From RFSX01 sp964591455 (GTDB lineage: Bacteria; Bacteroidota; Bacteroidia; Chitinophagales; Saprospiraceae): a stretch of 64,000 nucleotides of DNA. The notes under the pieces are model-generated. The model saw only the letters and a list, made by a program, of their open reading frames with translations. It made no database searches and had not been told where the DNA came from. Positions 7,701 through 18,296 of this stretch are shown here, in pieces. The stretch covers positions 1 to 64,000 of the forward strand of contig CAZQDZ010000022.1 of NCBI GenBank assembly GCA_964591455.1. Direction: 5' to 3'. Made by a program: the position numbers and the translations under genes. Position 1 is the stretch's first letter. Every line of letters begins with the position of its first letter.

Positions 7701-10085
7701 ATGAGAATACTAGCTTCCTTACTATTTATAGCAGTATCGGCTTCCCTAAGTGCACAGAATAGCATGCCCGGATTCTCCACTGCAGAAATCACATACAGTG
7801 GGACCGTTGTAGACAGCGAAACTGCGGAAAATATCCCTTTTGCGAGTGTCACCATGTTTGAAAGAAAAACGGACCTATTCATTACTGGCACTTCTACTGG
7901 AGTAGATGGTTCATTCGAAATCAAGACCGATCATAAGGACTTATATATTGAAGTGGGGTTTTTGGGTTATAACACAATCAAAATAGAAGATTACACAATA
8001 GACAATAATCTAGTCGCATTAGGACGGTTAGCGTTGATAGAAGAAGGTCAATCATTAGATGAGGTAATCGTTACTGCTGACAGATCTACAACAGAGTTTA
8101 AAACCGACAGAAGGGTGTTCAATGTAGGTGCTGACTTGACGTCATCAGGTGCAAGTGCCCTAGAAGTACTCAATAATGTACCATCTGTCAATGTTGATAT
8201 AGAAGGGTCGGTAACCTTGAGAGGAAGTAGCGGCGTCCAACTTCTACTTAATGGTAAGCCTTCAGTACTGGCTGATGAAGAGTCAGGCACTTTAGGTAAT
8301 ATAACCGCAGAGATGATAGAGAAGATAGAAGTCATCACCAACCCTTCTGCAAAATATGAAGCTGAGGGCACCGCTGGCATCATCAATATCGTTCTGAAAA
8401 AGAATGACAAGAAAGCATTGAATGGCTCTATATCTTTAAATACAGGCACACCTGCTAATCACAGTGTTGGCGTTAGTCTCAATAAGAGAACTGAAAACTT
8501 TAATCTATTTACACAGTTAGGCGTCGGATTCAAAGAGCGGATATCTGACAATACTAATAGCAATACGAACTTCAGCTCAAGGTCATCCATAAATTCCACA
8601 GGTACAGAAGAACGCAATGAAGGATACTACAATATTGTTTTAGGTGCTGATTACTACTTAAATCCATTGAATGTAATCACCTTATCTGGAAGTTACACTT
8701 TTGAATTTGAAGACCAACCCTCATTGACTGAATTTGCCTTTACTGATAATTTTGGCACTACACAGTGGACCAGAACAGAGGTAACAGATGCAGGTAATCC
8801 TAAGCTGCAATACGATCTTCAGTACAAGAGAGAGTTCAAAGACAATAAAGAACACACATTGGCATTTAGTGCTATAGGAAATTATTTTGCTAAAGACCAA
8901 TCATCAGAATTTACCGAAGCATTAGTCGTAGGAGAAAGAGACCTCACAGACCAACTAACAGAAACAAATTTTAAAGAAGGTAAATTCACTTTCAACTTAG
9001 ACTATGCAAAACCATTAGCTAATAATTTCTCTATAGAAAGTGGTGCACAGTATGTAGACAATACCGTGAGAAATGACTATCGCGTTCAGGACCTGATAGA
9101 CGGTACTTTTATCACTGATCTGAATCTAACCAATCTCTTCGAATACAACCAAGATGTACTAGGCGTATATACGACAGGTGCCTATGAAGGGGACACCTGG
9201 GGTGTGAAGCTAGGCGCAAGATTAGAGCATACAGATTTGTCTACTTTATTGACTAATACTGGAGAAAGTAATAATCAGAAATTTTTGGATTTGTTTCCTT
9301 CTGGCCATGCTTCATATAAAGTCAGTGACAGAATATCTCTACAAGCTGGATACAGCCGAAGAATCTACCGACCTCGATTATGGGACCTCAATCCATTTTT
9401 CAATATCAGGAATAACTTCTCTGTTAGAGCTGGTAATCCTTTGCTGAATCCAGAATATACTGATTCGTACGAAATAGGGAGTGTATTCATTTATGAGAAC
9501 ATATCATTTAATATTAATCTCTATCAGAGATTTACAACCGAAAAGATAGAGCGGATAACAACCAACATGGGAAATGTCACTGTATTCTCCCCACAGAATG
9601 TGGGTACTTCTGACATCAAAGGTATAGAGGTCAATTTTAAATACAATCCAATTAACAAAGTGACCTTCAATGGAGATTTTAATTATAATCTCTTTAAAAG
9701 AGAAGGACAGTTTCAGGACCAAGAATTTGACTTCAGCAATAATCAGTGGAGTACAAAGATCACCTCAAAATACAAAGTCAATAAACAGTTCGATTTTGAA
9801 GTGACAGGCAGATATGAGTCTTCAGAGCAAACCGTGCAGGGGATGCGGTCCTCGCAGGCCTATATGGACTTCGGGGTACGCTATAAGATACTTTATGGGA
9901 AGGTGGTATTAAATGCAAGCATAAGGGATGTTTTTGCATCTAGGATTAGGGAGTCTTTTGTCTTTACTGAAAACTTTGAGAGTAGCAATCGTCGTCAACT
10001 AGGGAGATTTATTTCATTCGGCGTAAGTTATGGATTCGGCAAAGGAGAAGCCATTACTTATAATGGTGCTGGAAGGAGACGCTAA
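7701..10085 (+). CDS. TonB-dependent receptor with carboxypeptidase-like N-terminal domain
   Basis: 794 residues from the ATG at 7701; the frame extends to a TTG at 7680, but the ATG begins the signal peptide (MRILASLLFIAVSASLSAQ) and is preferred. After the signal come a carboxypeptidase-regulatory-like beta domain (about 30-115, YSGTVVDSETAENIPFA), a TonB plug (about 120-240 with VTLRGSSGVQLLLNGKPS and GTAGIINIVLKK), and an outer-membrane barrel of the OMP_b-brl_3 type. It imports a ligand across the outer membrane using TonB energy; the substrate is unknown. A terminator before it and no close partner downstream suggest a single-gene transcript. Confidence 0.88.
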   Translation: MRILASLLFIAVSASLSAQNSMPGFSTAEITYSGTVVDSETAENIPFASVTMFERKTDLFITGTSTGVDGSFEIKTDHKDLYIEVGFLGYNTIKIEDYTIDNNLVALGRLALIEEGQSLDEVIVTADRSTTEFKTDRRVFNVGADLTSSGASALEVLNNVPSVNVDIEGSVTLRGSSGVQLLLNGKPSVLADEESGTLGNITAEMIEKIEVITNPSAKYEAEGTAGIINIVLKKNDKKALNGSISLNTGTPANHSVGVSLNKRTENFNLFTQLGVGFKERISDNTNSNTNFSSRSSINSTGTEERNEGYYNIVLGADYYLNPLNVITLSGSYTFEFEDQPSLTEFAFTDNFGTTQWTRTEVTDAGNPKLQYDLQYKREFKDNKEHTLAFSAIGNYFAKDQSSEFTEALVVGERDLTDQLTETNFKEGKFTFNLDYAKPLANNFSIESGAQYVDNTVRNDYRVQDLIDGTFITDLNLTNLFEYNQDVLGVYTTGAYEGDTWGVKLGARLEHTDLSTLLTNTGESNNQKFLDLFPSGHASYKVSDRISLQAGYSRRIYRPRLWDLNPFFNIRNNFSVRAGNPLLNPEYTDSYEIGSVFIYENISFNINLYQRFTTEKIERITTNMGNVTVFSPQNVGTSDIKGIEVNFKYNPINKVTFNGDFNYNLFKREGQFQDQEFDFSNNQWSTKITSKYKVNKQFDFEVTGRYESSEQTVQGMRSSQAYMDFGVRYKILYGKVVLNASIRDVFASRIRESFVFTENFESSNRRQLGRFISFGVSYGFGKGEAITYNGAGRRR

Positions 10086-10235
10086 TAAAGTGCTCTATTT
10101 AATCCAACTAAGTATTACCTTATTTCTTTTTTGAGACCTCAGCTATATATATTGATTAATTATCTGTAATCCAATAACATTCTTATATCTTCATTTATTC
10201 ATACGCGAAATGAAATAAAAACGACACGCCTTCTC

Positions 10236-13200
10236 ATGACATTTCATCCCCCAAAAGTCTCTACCACTTTCCTACTGCTGTTTCTACTCAAATTTTCATT
10301 TATATATTCACAGAACTACGTAGATCATATTGGCACAGAAGATGGCCTCACCAGCCAACTTTGTCAAGCCATTGAAGAAGATATTTATGGCAATTTATGG
10401 ATTAGTTCATTCGAGGGAGTAGAAAAATTTGATGGGTATAATACAACCAGTTTTGAGTTTTCAGATACTGAGGATCGTTATCTACCAGTAGTGGATATCC
10501 TATCCGACAAATCTGGGAATATCTGGATAATAAAAGCACACAAAAGTCATCATGCTAAATCAAATTATATCACTCCTGACAATCATTATCATATTACCAT
10601 AGTTAACCCACTAACTAACAAGACTACCACTTTTGATAATCTTTATGGTGAAACTGTCAAACAAGAAGAATTAATTTATATACAGGAAATTGACAGCATC
10701 ATATATCTCATAACCAAAGACAAAAGAATATTCTTCTATGATTTGGAAATTAAACCATACGCAGATCTATCAACATCTGATGGTGATATTTTTATGCATG
10801 AAAAAGGTCTGATTCTAAAATGCTATCCGGATCAAATAATTATCTCCAATCGAGACAATACTGTACTCCATACAATATCAAAGGAGATTATACACCAATA
10901 CGCTGCCTTTTCAATATCAAAGGATGGGCAGCTATACTTTTTAGATGTAGAAAATAATCACATTCATATTAATCAATTTCAAGGTGGGAACATTATACAT
11001 CAGATTTCGATTCCTGAAAATAATATTGAAAAAATATACCTGAAACACTTCTCCATAGTGAAGCATGGAGACAACTTCTTCATCATTAATCACACCTTAT
11101 ATAATAGTGAGCCAATTCGTGATAATGAAATCATGAATAAGCTTTCTGAGCGAAAAGTATTTGATTTACTTATATCCAAATCCAACCTGTCATATTTCAC
11201 AACAAACATTGGCATCTACATTCTGGATAATACATCTAAATTTTTCAAGGCGATTTCCAGTTACAAAGACGACACTAAGACCCATAGTGTGAGAGCACTT
11301 TACATGAGTAATGATCTCACAGCGTACAAAGAAAATGAAAAAGAGTTAATACAATCACCTTCTAAGCGTTATGATCTCAGTTTTCTAAATGGTATCAATC
11401 TCGGGACGTTGGCTACTATGCATTATAGAGACCCTTCAGACACTACGAAATTTTTAAGTTCCGGTTTTGTATCTAGAGGCATAAGGGAAATAGACTTAGA
11501 TGACCAAGAGATAAAATATTATGAATACTTGGGAAAGTACCCTGGCAGAAGTAATTGTATTCACAGATCCTCATTTGATAGTATCCTATATATTGGAGGC
11601 AGTAATGGTCTATATAATTTAGTGGCTGAAAAAATACAAGAAGTACATCTAGGCATAGAAACTGAAAATGGAATTGCTATCAATCAAATACTCGAATACA
11701 ATGATGAATTATGGATGGCAACTTCCCTTGGCTTACTTATCTATAATCATAAACTAGATTCTTTTTATTTCAAAAATAATGGACCTCAAAGTCATTACTT
11801 ACAGCATATACATATAGACAAGACTGACAAAAACGTCATTTGGTTAGGCACCAAAAACGAAGGGTTGATTAAATGGAATATAAATACTAATGAAAGTAAA
11901 TACTTCAATGACAAAAATGGCTTATCACAAAATGATGTACATGCAATTCTAGAAGACAAGAAGCATCGATTATGGATATCTACAAATCATAACTTAAATT
12001 GCCTAGATAAAAAAAATAGCGCGATATATGTTTTTTCTGCTAATGATGGCATTTCACATGAAGAATTCAATAAATTTAGTTTTTTCGAAAATAAAGATAA
12101 TAACCAGTTTTATTTTGGCGGACTGAATGGGTATACTTGTTTCAATCCTGATAGTATAAATACAATTGACATAAAGAGCAATATAGACATAAGAATTATT
12201 GGTGCCCAAAAAATTAAGAAAAATGCTACTATCGAAAATTTATTTCCGCAAATAATCACTGGTGATAATATTGAATTTCAAGATGACGATCATACGATTA
12301 GTATAGATCTCTCCACTAATTATATAGCAAACAATAGAGAGCGAAATTTTAATTATCGTATTCAAGGTCTGTTTGATAAGTGGGTAAAAGTATCCGGCAA
12401 TACACTTAATCTGAATAGCCTGCCATATGGTGAACATAGCTTAGAAATTATATCTGACCCCAACAAACCTTCACTGACTTCAAATATTTATAAAATCCCA
12501 ATAAATGTTATCCAACCATTTACCAAAACGTGGATGTTTGTTGGGCTCATGCTCATTGCAGCATTGCTGACAATTTGGTTTGGCAATAAATTGTATCTCA
12601 AAAATATTCATCAGCGGAATCTGAAATTAGAGGAGATTGTAAAAGAAAGAACACTAGAATTATCGGAATTAAATAAAACAAAAAATAAAATATTTGCAAT
12701 TCTTGCTCATGACCTGAGGAATCCTATTAACAGCTTAAGTAACATAGCTGAAAAAACAAGATTCCTTGCAAGGCATAATAGGCTTGAAGAAATAGATATT
12801 CTAACAGAACAAACTGAAAGCAAATTGATTGCCCTAAATGACAATCTAAATAATATATTATTATGGTCACTTAGGGAAAATAAAATGCTAGTGCTGGAAC
12901 CAGAAAATTATTCTTTACTTCTAGAAATAAAGAAAGTCCTTAATATATATTCAAGTCAAGTAGAAGAAAATAAATTAGAAATTAGTATAGACCTTCAAGA
13001 TGTAGACCAAGTCTATGTAGATATAAAAATACTTCAAGCTATACTAAGAAATTTCATAACAAACGCAATCAAGTTTTCTTATACACAAGGAAAACTGATA
13101 TTCACTAAAAACAAGGTGACAGCAGAACGGATAGAGTTGATGATAGAAGATAAAGGTATAGGTATACTTGAAAAAAAATCAGTCCAAGAAGAATCACTCG

Positions 13201-13403
13201 AACGGAATATTAGAGCAAAAGGCCAAGGCTCTGAGATTGGGTTAAATATCTCCATGGAATTGTCTAAGCTTGCAGGCATAAATATTAAAATCAAATCAAA
13301 ACCTGGACTTGGCACTAAAATATTAATCGACTTTCCCAGATCCATTACACCCAATTTATTAAAACCAACTTTACCTGTTATAGCCAATAACTCTAAAAAT
13401 TAG
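10236..13403 (+). CDS. Sensor histidine kinase with two-component regulator propeller (Reg_prop/Y_Y_Y)
   Basis: 1055 residues. A signal peptide (1-25, ending IYSQ) is followed by a large periplasmic propeller domain with Reg_prop-like strands (for example EDIYGNLWISSFEGVEKFDG near 50-70) and a Y_Y_Y domain (about 685-755). A transmembrane helix at about 767-783 and a coiled segment lead into the HisKA dimerisation domain with phosphoacceptor His825 (HDLRNPIN) and an HATPase domain (N box FITNAIKFS, G1 EDKGIGI, G2 GSEIGLNIS). Unlike many Bacteroidota hybrid regulators it stops there: no receiver and no AraC-type DNA-binding domain, so it needs a separate response regulator, and none is encoded nearby. 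The ligand is unknown. Confidence 0.9.
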   Translation: MTFHPPKVSTTFLLLFLLKFSFIYSQNYVDHIGTEDGLTSQLCQAIEEDIYGNLWISSFEGVEKFDGYNTTSFEFSDTEDRYLPVVDILSDKSGNIWIIKAHKSHHAKSNYITPDNHYHITIVNPLTNKTTTFDNLYGETVKQEELIYIQEIDSIIYLITKDKRIFFYDLEIKPYADLSTSDGDIFMHEKGLILKCYPDQIIISNRDNTVLHTISKEIIHQYAAFSISKDGQLYFLDVENNHIHINQFQGGNIIHQISIPENNIEKIYLKHFSIVKHGDNFFIINHTLYNSEPIRDNEIMNKLSERKVFDLLISKSNLSYFTTNIGIYILDNTSKFFKAISSYKDDTKTHSVRALYMSNDLTAYKENEKELIQSPSKRYDLSFLNGINLGTLATMHYRDPSDTTKFLSSGFVSRGIREIDLDDQEIKYYEYLGKYPGRSNCIHRSSFDSILYIGGSNGLYNLVAEKIQEVHLGIETENGIAINQILEYNDELWMATSLGLLIYNHKLDSFYFKNNGPQSHYLQHIHIDKTDKNVIWLGTKNEGLIKWNINTNESKYFNDKNGLSQNDVHAILEDKKHRLWISTNHNLNCLDKKNSAIYVFSANDGISHEEFNKFSFFENKDNNQFYFGGLNGYTCFNPDSINTIDIKSNIDIRIIGAQKIKKNATIENLFPQIITGDNIEFQDDDHTISIDLSTNYIANNRERNFNYRIQGLFDKWVKVSGNTLNLNSLPYGEHSLEIISDPNKPSLTSNIYKIPINVIQPFTKTWMFVGLMLIAALLTIWFGNKLYLKNIHQRNLKLEEIVKERTLELSELNKTKNKIFAILAHDLRNPINSLSNIAEKTRFLARHNRLEEIDILTEQTESKLIALNDNLNNILLWSLRENKMLVLEPENYSLLLEIKKVLNIYSSQVEENKLEISIDLQDVDQVYVDIKILQAILRNFITNAIKFSYTQGKLIFTKNKVTAERIELMIEDKGIGILEKKSVQEESLERNIRAKGQGSEIGLNISMELSKLAGINIKIKSKPGLGTKILIDFPRSITPNLLKPTLPVIANNSKN

Positions 13404-13519
13404 TCTAATTAGCAATCATCATGACCTAATTCTTATAACAATTATCTATGTAGTACAAGACTTAGAGAATCTTACAAATAGGATTGTAATCACAAACAAA
13501 TAATAACTAAGAAAAACAA

Positions 13520-14125
13520 ATGAGTTGGATAAAGACTATCAATTACAAAGATGCACAAGGCGCTCTAAGAAGATTATACGACAAAGTAAAAGGCCCTAAC
13601 AACAACATAGATAATGTACTCAAAATTCACAGCCTTCGACCACATACGCTTACTGGACACATGGCTATCTACAAAAATGTTCTGCATAACTCATCCAACA
13701 CCTTACCTAAATGGTATCTGGAAGCACTTGGAATCTATGTCAGCGAGCTCAATGGATGTGATTACTGTGTCCGTCATCATCAAGCAGGTTTTGAACGCAT
13801 CTATCCTGAAGGTGAAAAAGCAAAGCAGTTGATTGAAACAATCCGTGCGGATGAGCTTAGCTCATTTTTCGAAAATAAATATCTAAGTGGATTTAGCTAT
13901 GCAAGAATGTTAACTGAGTCCCACAAAAAAATCACTGAGCAAAATATTCAAGATTTAAGAACAAGCGGGATGGATGATGGTCAGATACTAGAGATAAACC
14001 AGGTCGTAAGCTACTTTAATTATGTAAACAGGGTCGTGCTAGGTCTGGGAGTCAATACAGAAGGAGATGTACTGGGTTTATCACCCAATGATAATTCTGA
14101 CCCCAATAATTGGAATCATCTTTAA
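13520..14125 (+). CDS. AhpD-like/carboxymuconolactone decarboxylase-family peroxidase-related protein
   Basis: 201 residues, all helical in character. The redox motif CDYCVRHH (about 82-89) is the CxxC followed by His of AhpD-like alkylhydroperoxidases and 'peroxidase-related' proteins. The N-terminal LRRLYDKVKG and the GHMAIYKNVLH segment also match the family. Members are thiol-dependent peroxide reductases or related enzymes in the cytosol. There is no signal peptide. The gene starts about 115 bases after the sensor kinase and may be independent of it. Confidence 0.83.
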   Translation: MSWIKTINYKDAQGALRRLYDKVKGPNNNIDNVLKIHSLRPHTLTGHMAIYKNVLHNSSNTLPKWYLEALGIYVSELNGCDYCVRHHQAGFERIYPEGEKAKQLIETIRADELSSFFENKYLSGFSYARMLTESHKKITEQNIQDLRTSGMDDGQILEINQVVSYFNYVNRVVLGLGVNTEGDVLGLSPNDNSDPNNWNHL

Positions 14126-14431
14126 GGCTTTTTATATATCACCCTATAAAAATAGTAACCACTACTTTTGGAGAAATATTTAATATTTTCATAAGGAAAT
14201 AGTTCTAATTCAAAGGTATTACTAATAAAAAATTTAAAACTACTTATAAGAGCATTTGTCTTTCTAATAAAGTTGGTTATTATTAAGAATCAACCAAACT
14301 AAAAAATAAAAAAAAAAAAAAAATGAAGAAAGTAAATGAAGGAGGAAAGTAGAAAGCCAATACCCTTAATAAAAAAGCAATCTTTCTAAGAAGACTGCTT
14401 TTTTATTCCTACTGTAACAAATGGTCTTTTA
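14126..14431. other. Intergenic region with A16 tract
   Basis: This 305-base gap separates convergent genes. It contains a run of 16 A residues (14308-14323), then a nine-codon open frame encoding MKKVNEGGK (14323-14352), and the terminator at 14371-14404. No RNA family was recognised. Confidence 0.4.
14371..14404 (-). terminator. Bidirectional terminator between convergent genes
   Basis: AAAAAAGCA..TCTT pairs with AAGA..TGCTTTTTT around a CTAA loop, with an A tract on one side and a T tract on the other. It can end the minus-strand kinase gene whose stop is at 14432, and any plus-strand transcript. Confidence 0.75.
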
Positions 14432-16447
14432 TCAAATCTGGTAGATAGGAATCCTCACTAAGAAAGTACTACCAGATAATTTGGCTTTATCTTTAAGCGA
14501 TATAGAACCTCCAATACTTTCAAGAAGTTTACAAACAATACTTAATCCCATACCTGCACCCATACTTGTTATAGAAGAGTTAGCTCTCTGGAACTTTGCA
14601 AATACTTTACCTCTATGTGCCACAGGAATACCTATTCCGTTATCAGACACTTCAAATTCATGATAATCAGGAGTTTGGCTGTAATCTACATCTATCCTAA
14701 CTTTCTTCTTTATATTGTATCTAAGTGCATTGTCAAGCATAATATGAAAAATAGATTCGAACGATTCGTTACAAAAACTTATTTCACAGTTGGCATTGGT
14801 TAGCAAATCGATTTCTTTATCTGGATGGTTCTCATTCACGCTACCAATTATAGAATAAATCTTACTTTTTACATCAAGCGTCTCAGATATTTTCGATTCA
14901 CAAATTGCTGCTTTCTGATAGTGATTTATACTATCTATTAGTTGATCTAGTTGGTAACCACTTCTAATTATATAATTCAAGTATTCATGACCCTTGATAC
15001 TTTTATCATCTAATTCATTTAACAGCAACTGACTGAAGCCAATCATACCGCGCAGAGGTTCTTTAAGATTATGTGACAATATCCTATTAAAGTCTGTCAA
15101 TTCTTCGTTAGCCCTATCGAGTAATTCTACAGATTCCTTCAAAGCTGCAGTTCGCTCATGCACTTTATATTCTAATCGTTTACTATACTTATCTCTCTGA
15201 TAATAAGCGACGACTAATCCAAGCATGAATAGAGATAATAAGGCTAGCCATAAGTAAAGATGGATACTCTCATGGTCTTTACTTTTTAAATGACCAACTG
15301 GTTTGGCATTTTCTCTCTCCTTTGCTTTTGTATCAAACTTTATTTTAAAATACTCAGACTGAATAGATTGAAAATTTGAATCTATTTCATTTGCAATATT
15401 ATTATAGTCAGTAAACAAGCGATAGGCAGTTGTGTGGTCTCCGCTCTTTTTGGCTATTTCCTGAGCTCTCCACACAAGTTCTTTTCTACTAACTAAATCT
15501 GTCGGCTCGGTCTGGTCTATTAATTTTATATACAAAGCTAATGCCTCTTTAAACTCAGATTTTGCTACTAATATATGTGCATAAAGAACTTCAGACTGCC
15601 TAGATACTTCTTTATTATTATAACTTTCATTACCACGCCTAACATTCCCATAAATATCCATGGCTTGTGCCAATTCATTTTTCCTAAGATGTATATGGCC
15701 TTTCTTTATGTTTATTCTAGATGATAAAACACCAAGTTCATTTTTATCTGTAGTTTGACTAGCCAAATTCAGCATTTCCATTGAAGCTTCTAGTTGTTCC
15801 AGATTGGCGTATGTATTTGCCAATTCTAATTGTATAGAAGCTAATGCAAATGAATTGTCATCCATACTAGTTAATAGACTGTGTGCTCGATTATTATATT
15901 CTAACGCGGTGGTATACTCTTTTTGCTGATTATAGATTTGCCCAAGAGAGTACAAAGCGAAAAACTGCATCGAGGTATCCTTTTCTTGGATGCCATTTTT
16001 CAAATCAAAATAAAATCGCTCTTGAGCAGCATCCCATTGTCCTAACGCCATCATTGTGTATCCGTAGAGATAGTTAAATGTCTTCCTAGAAGAATGGCTA
16101 ACTTCCATCTCATCTAGACGCTTTTCGCAGTTTGATATTTCTCGAAAAGCTTCAATAGGCTTCTGGTTAGTATGATGTAGATATATCTCCTTATTAATGC
16201 AGTATACATATGTGCTATCAGGTAGTTCAAGCCCTTTCGAAAGCAATTCTTGACATCGTTGGTCAGCATCAAGAGCTATCGCCATATCTTTACTTAGATA
16301 CTCTTTAATAGTATCCGCATAATTAGCAAATAACTGCTGCTGTTCTTTTGTCTGCCCCAAATTATTCTCTACAGTATTATACCCTTCTGTTCTACCTTGT
16401 AGAGTTAATATTAGAAATAAAATAAGTATAAATAATCTCATCATCAT
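14432..16447 (-). CDS. TPR-containing sensor histidine kinase
   Basis: About 671 residues from the Met that opens the signal-like stretch MMMRLFILILFLILTLQG; the frame continues 13 codons upstream to 16486. The N-terminal half is a set of TPR-like helical pairs, presumably periplasmic (for example ALYSLGQIYNQQKEYTTALEY). A transmembrane helix (LYLWLALLSLFMLGLVVAYY) leads through a coiled coil to the HisKA domain, phosphoacceptor His in HNLKEPLRG (codon at 15071-15073), and an HATPase domain with DNALRYN, DNGIGIP and GAGMGLSIV. It ends after the ATPase domain, so its response regulator is elsewhere. This architecture is common in Bacteroidota; the stimulus is unknown. Confidence 0.9.
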   Translation of the reverse strand: MMMRLFILILFLILTLQGRTEGYNTVENNLGQTKEQQQLFANYADTIKEYLSKDMAIALDADQRCQELLSKGLELPDSTYVYCINKEIYLHHTNQKPIEAFREISNCEKRLDEMEVSHSSRKTFNYLYGYTMMALGQWDAAQERFYFDLKNGIQEKDTSMQFFALYSLGQIYNQQKEYTTALEYNNRAHSLLTSMDDNSFALASIQLELANTYANLEQLEASMEMLNLASQTTDKNELGVLSSRINIKKGHIHLRKNELAQAMDIYGNVRRGNESYNNKEVSRQSEVLYAHILVAKSEFKEALALYIKLIDQTEPTDLVSRKELVWRAQEIAKKSGDHTTAYRLFTDYNNIANEIDSNFQSIQSEYFKIKFDTKAKERENAKPVGHLKSKDHESIHLYLWLALLSLFMLGLVVAYYQRDKYSKRLEYKVHERTAALKESVELLDRANEELTDFNRILSHNLKEPLRGMIGFSQLLLNELDDKSIKGHEYLNYIIRSGYQLDQLIDSINHYQKAAICESKISETLDVKSKIYSIIGSVNENHPDKEIDLLTNANCEISFCNESFESIFHIMLDNALRYNIKKKVRIDVDYSQTPDYHEFEVSDNGIGIPVAHRGKVFAKFQRANSSITSMGAGMGLSIVCKLLESIGGSISLKDKAKLSGSTFLVRIPIYQI

Positions 16448-16486
16448 TTGAAAATCAAAATTCAATCCTAGATTGGTTTGGCTCAA

Positions 16487-17068
16487 TTTTAGAATACATT
16501 AAAACCAATCTTAATACAATCCGTATGCATGTTGTAGGGCTTTTGTATAGCCCTTCTCATCTTAATAGGTACAGTTTTAAATCATACATAGGAATAGCAA
16601 GCAATACATCAGCATCGTCTATTACGCATATGCATCCAAAAAATTCTAATTTGGAGATTCTCTAATAATTAAGGGTGGGAGTTCAGTGATATATACGCTG
16701 ATAAGAGAATAAAAGTTGTGTCAAAATTGTAATAAAGTTTACAATAGGAAAGATTGCAATATTTGTACAACTTAGCAGTTAGTATCATGAAAGAAACTAA
16801 GAAAGCACCGCCACCATTCTTCTGATTATCCTAAGTGTTGATTTAAGCACACAAACAGGGCAATTGCGTCATGGGATAGCTATGGCTTTTTGATTTTAAT
16901 CAGATGCAAAATCACAACTAGATTAAATGTAGGAACCCTGTTTTTATTCTAATTGTAGGGTAAACAACGAACAATCATGACTATCGTCTAATAGAAGAGT
17001 GCCTGCAACCAAAGAGAAAGGCTTAGGCTACCATCACGACAATTTGGCAAAAATCAGAATTGAAATAG
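16487..17068. other. Intergenic region, no clear gene
   Basis: About 580 bases without a convincing gene. A 12-codon open frame at 16787-16825 encodes MKETKKAPPPFF; it has no recognised family and may be chance. No clear terminator or RNA fold was found. Confidence 0.4.
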
Positions 17069-18034
17069 TTAGAATAAAGCATTCACTTTATCAGGGTCCC
17101 CCATAAGACCTGCATTGTAATTTTTAATACATCTTTTAATTTCATCCTCTGTATTCATAACAAAAGGGCCATAAGAATATACGCGTTCGTTCAGTGGCTG
17201 GCCACCGAGCACTAGAAATTCTGATGGCTTCTCGGCATAGAGTCTTATCAATTCTGCCCCTCTTTGGTAAAGAACAACTTGATGCGTTACCAATCGATTG
17301 CCTTCGTGTAATTCCAAGCTTCCATCCACCATATACATAAAGGCGTTATGCGTGGGAACAGTAGGTATATCCAGTCGAGTATCTGCGTCCATTTTGATAT
17401 GATAATAGAATGCTGGTGATAGCAACTCTACATTAGACTTAGCTTTACCAAAGTGCCCTAAAATAACTTGGATGGTATATCCTTTACCTTCTATCTTATC
17501 TATGTCGGTCGTACGATGGACTACTGTCGACGGTGCATCCCACTTGTAGGCGGAAGGCGTATTGAGCCAAATTTGGAATCCATGTACGATGCCGCCTTCT
17601 TCTACCATCTTCTTGCCTGACGCTTCCATATGAATAGCACCACTTCCAGATGAAAACATCATAAAGTCCCCTTTGCCAATCTGGAAATCATAATCTAAGC
17701 TATCCTTATGATGGCCTGTACCACTGACAAAGTAGGTCGTAGGCGTCACGCCTGCATGTGGATGTGCATCTACTTTATACGGGTCTGCGCCAGGATTGAC
17801 CTCTATGGGTCCAAACTCATCAAATAAGACAAACGGAGATACATAGTCATTTTGGTCTCCTGCAAAAGCACGCATCACAGGCAAGGTACCTACATTGACA
17901 CCATGAGCATCCAAAATTCTGAGCACTTTTCTCTGAGTAGCATTGTGATACATGCCAGAATTGCATACAAGTGACTGTCCTGCCAAGCCCATGCCCAGAA
18001 TAGCTGACCCTTTAATAAAATCTCTTCTCACCAT
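17069..18034 (-). CDS. Pirin-family bicupin with Tat-type export signal
   Basis: 321 residues. The family signature is the metal-binding segment VDAHPHAGVTPTTYFVSG (about 86-103) followed by GSGAIHMEASG (about 130-140), the pirin His/His/His/Glu iron site. A second cupin-like domain fills the C-terminal half (about 210-300). Unusually for pirins, which are normally cytosolic, the N-terminus is MVRRDFIKGSAILGMGLAG, a good twin-arginine signal (RRDFIK), so the protein is probably exported folded with its metal. Related pirins act as quercetinase-like dioxygenases or redox sensors; the substrate here is unknown. It is a single gene. Confidence 0.85.
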   Translation of the reverse strand: MVRRDFIKGSAILGMGLAGQSLVCNSGMYHNATQRKVLRILDAHGVNVGTLPVMRAFAGDQNDYVSPFVLFDEFGPIEVNPGADPYKVDAHPHAGVTPTTYFVSGTGHHKDSLDYDFQIGKGDFMMFSSGSGAIHMEASGKKMVEEGGIVHGFQIWLNTPSAYKWDAPSTVVHRTTDIDKIEGKGYTIQVILGHFGKAKSNVELLSPAFYYHIKMDADTRLDIPTVPTHNAFMYMVDGSLELHEGNRLVTHQVVLYQRGAELIRLYAEKPSEFLVLGGQPLNERVYSYGPFVMNTEDEIKRCIKNYNAGLMGDPDKVNALF

Positions 18035-18296
18035 CTTACGACTAAATTGTTTTTGACTTATATCTGTACAATATCGTACTATTTAATACTCTACATCAGT
18101 TATTCGTCCTCCAAATGTCTCCTATCTTATTTGAATTACTTAAATAAATGTTAGCATATCATTAGACTACAACCAACAATAATGCGAGTCGTTCAAATCA
18201 CGACATATAGGCAGACAACTATCTCGTTTGCTGTAACATATAAGAGGTAGATACTAATACTATCATCCACTTACAGTTTTTAAAATATAAAAATAA

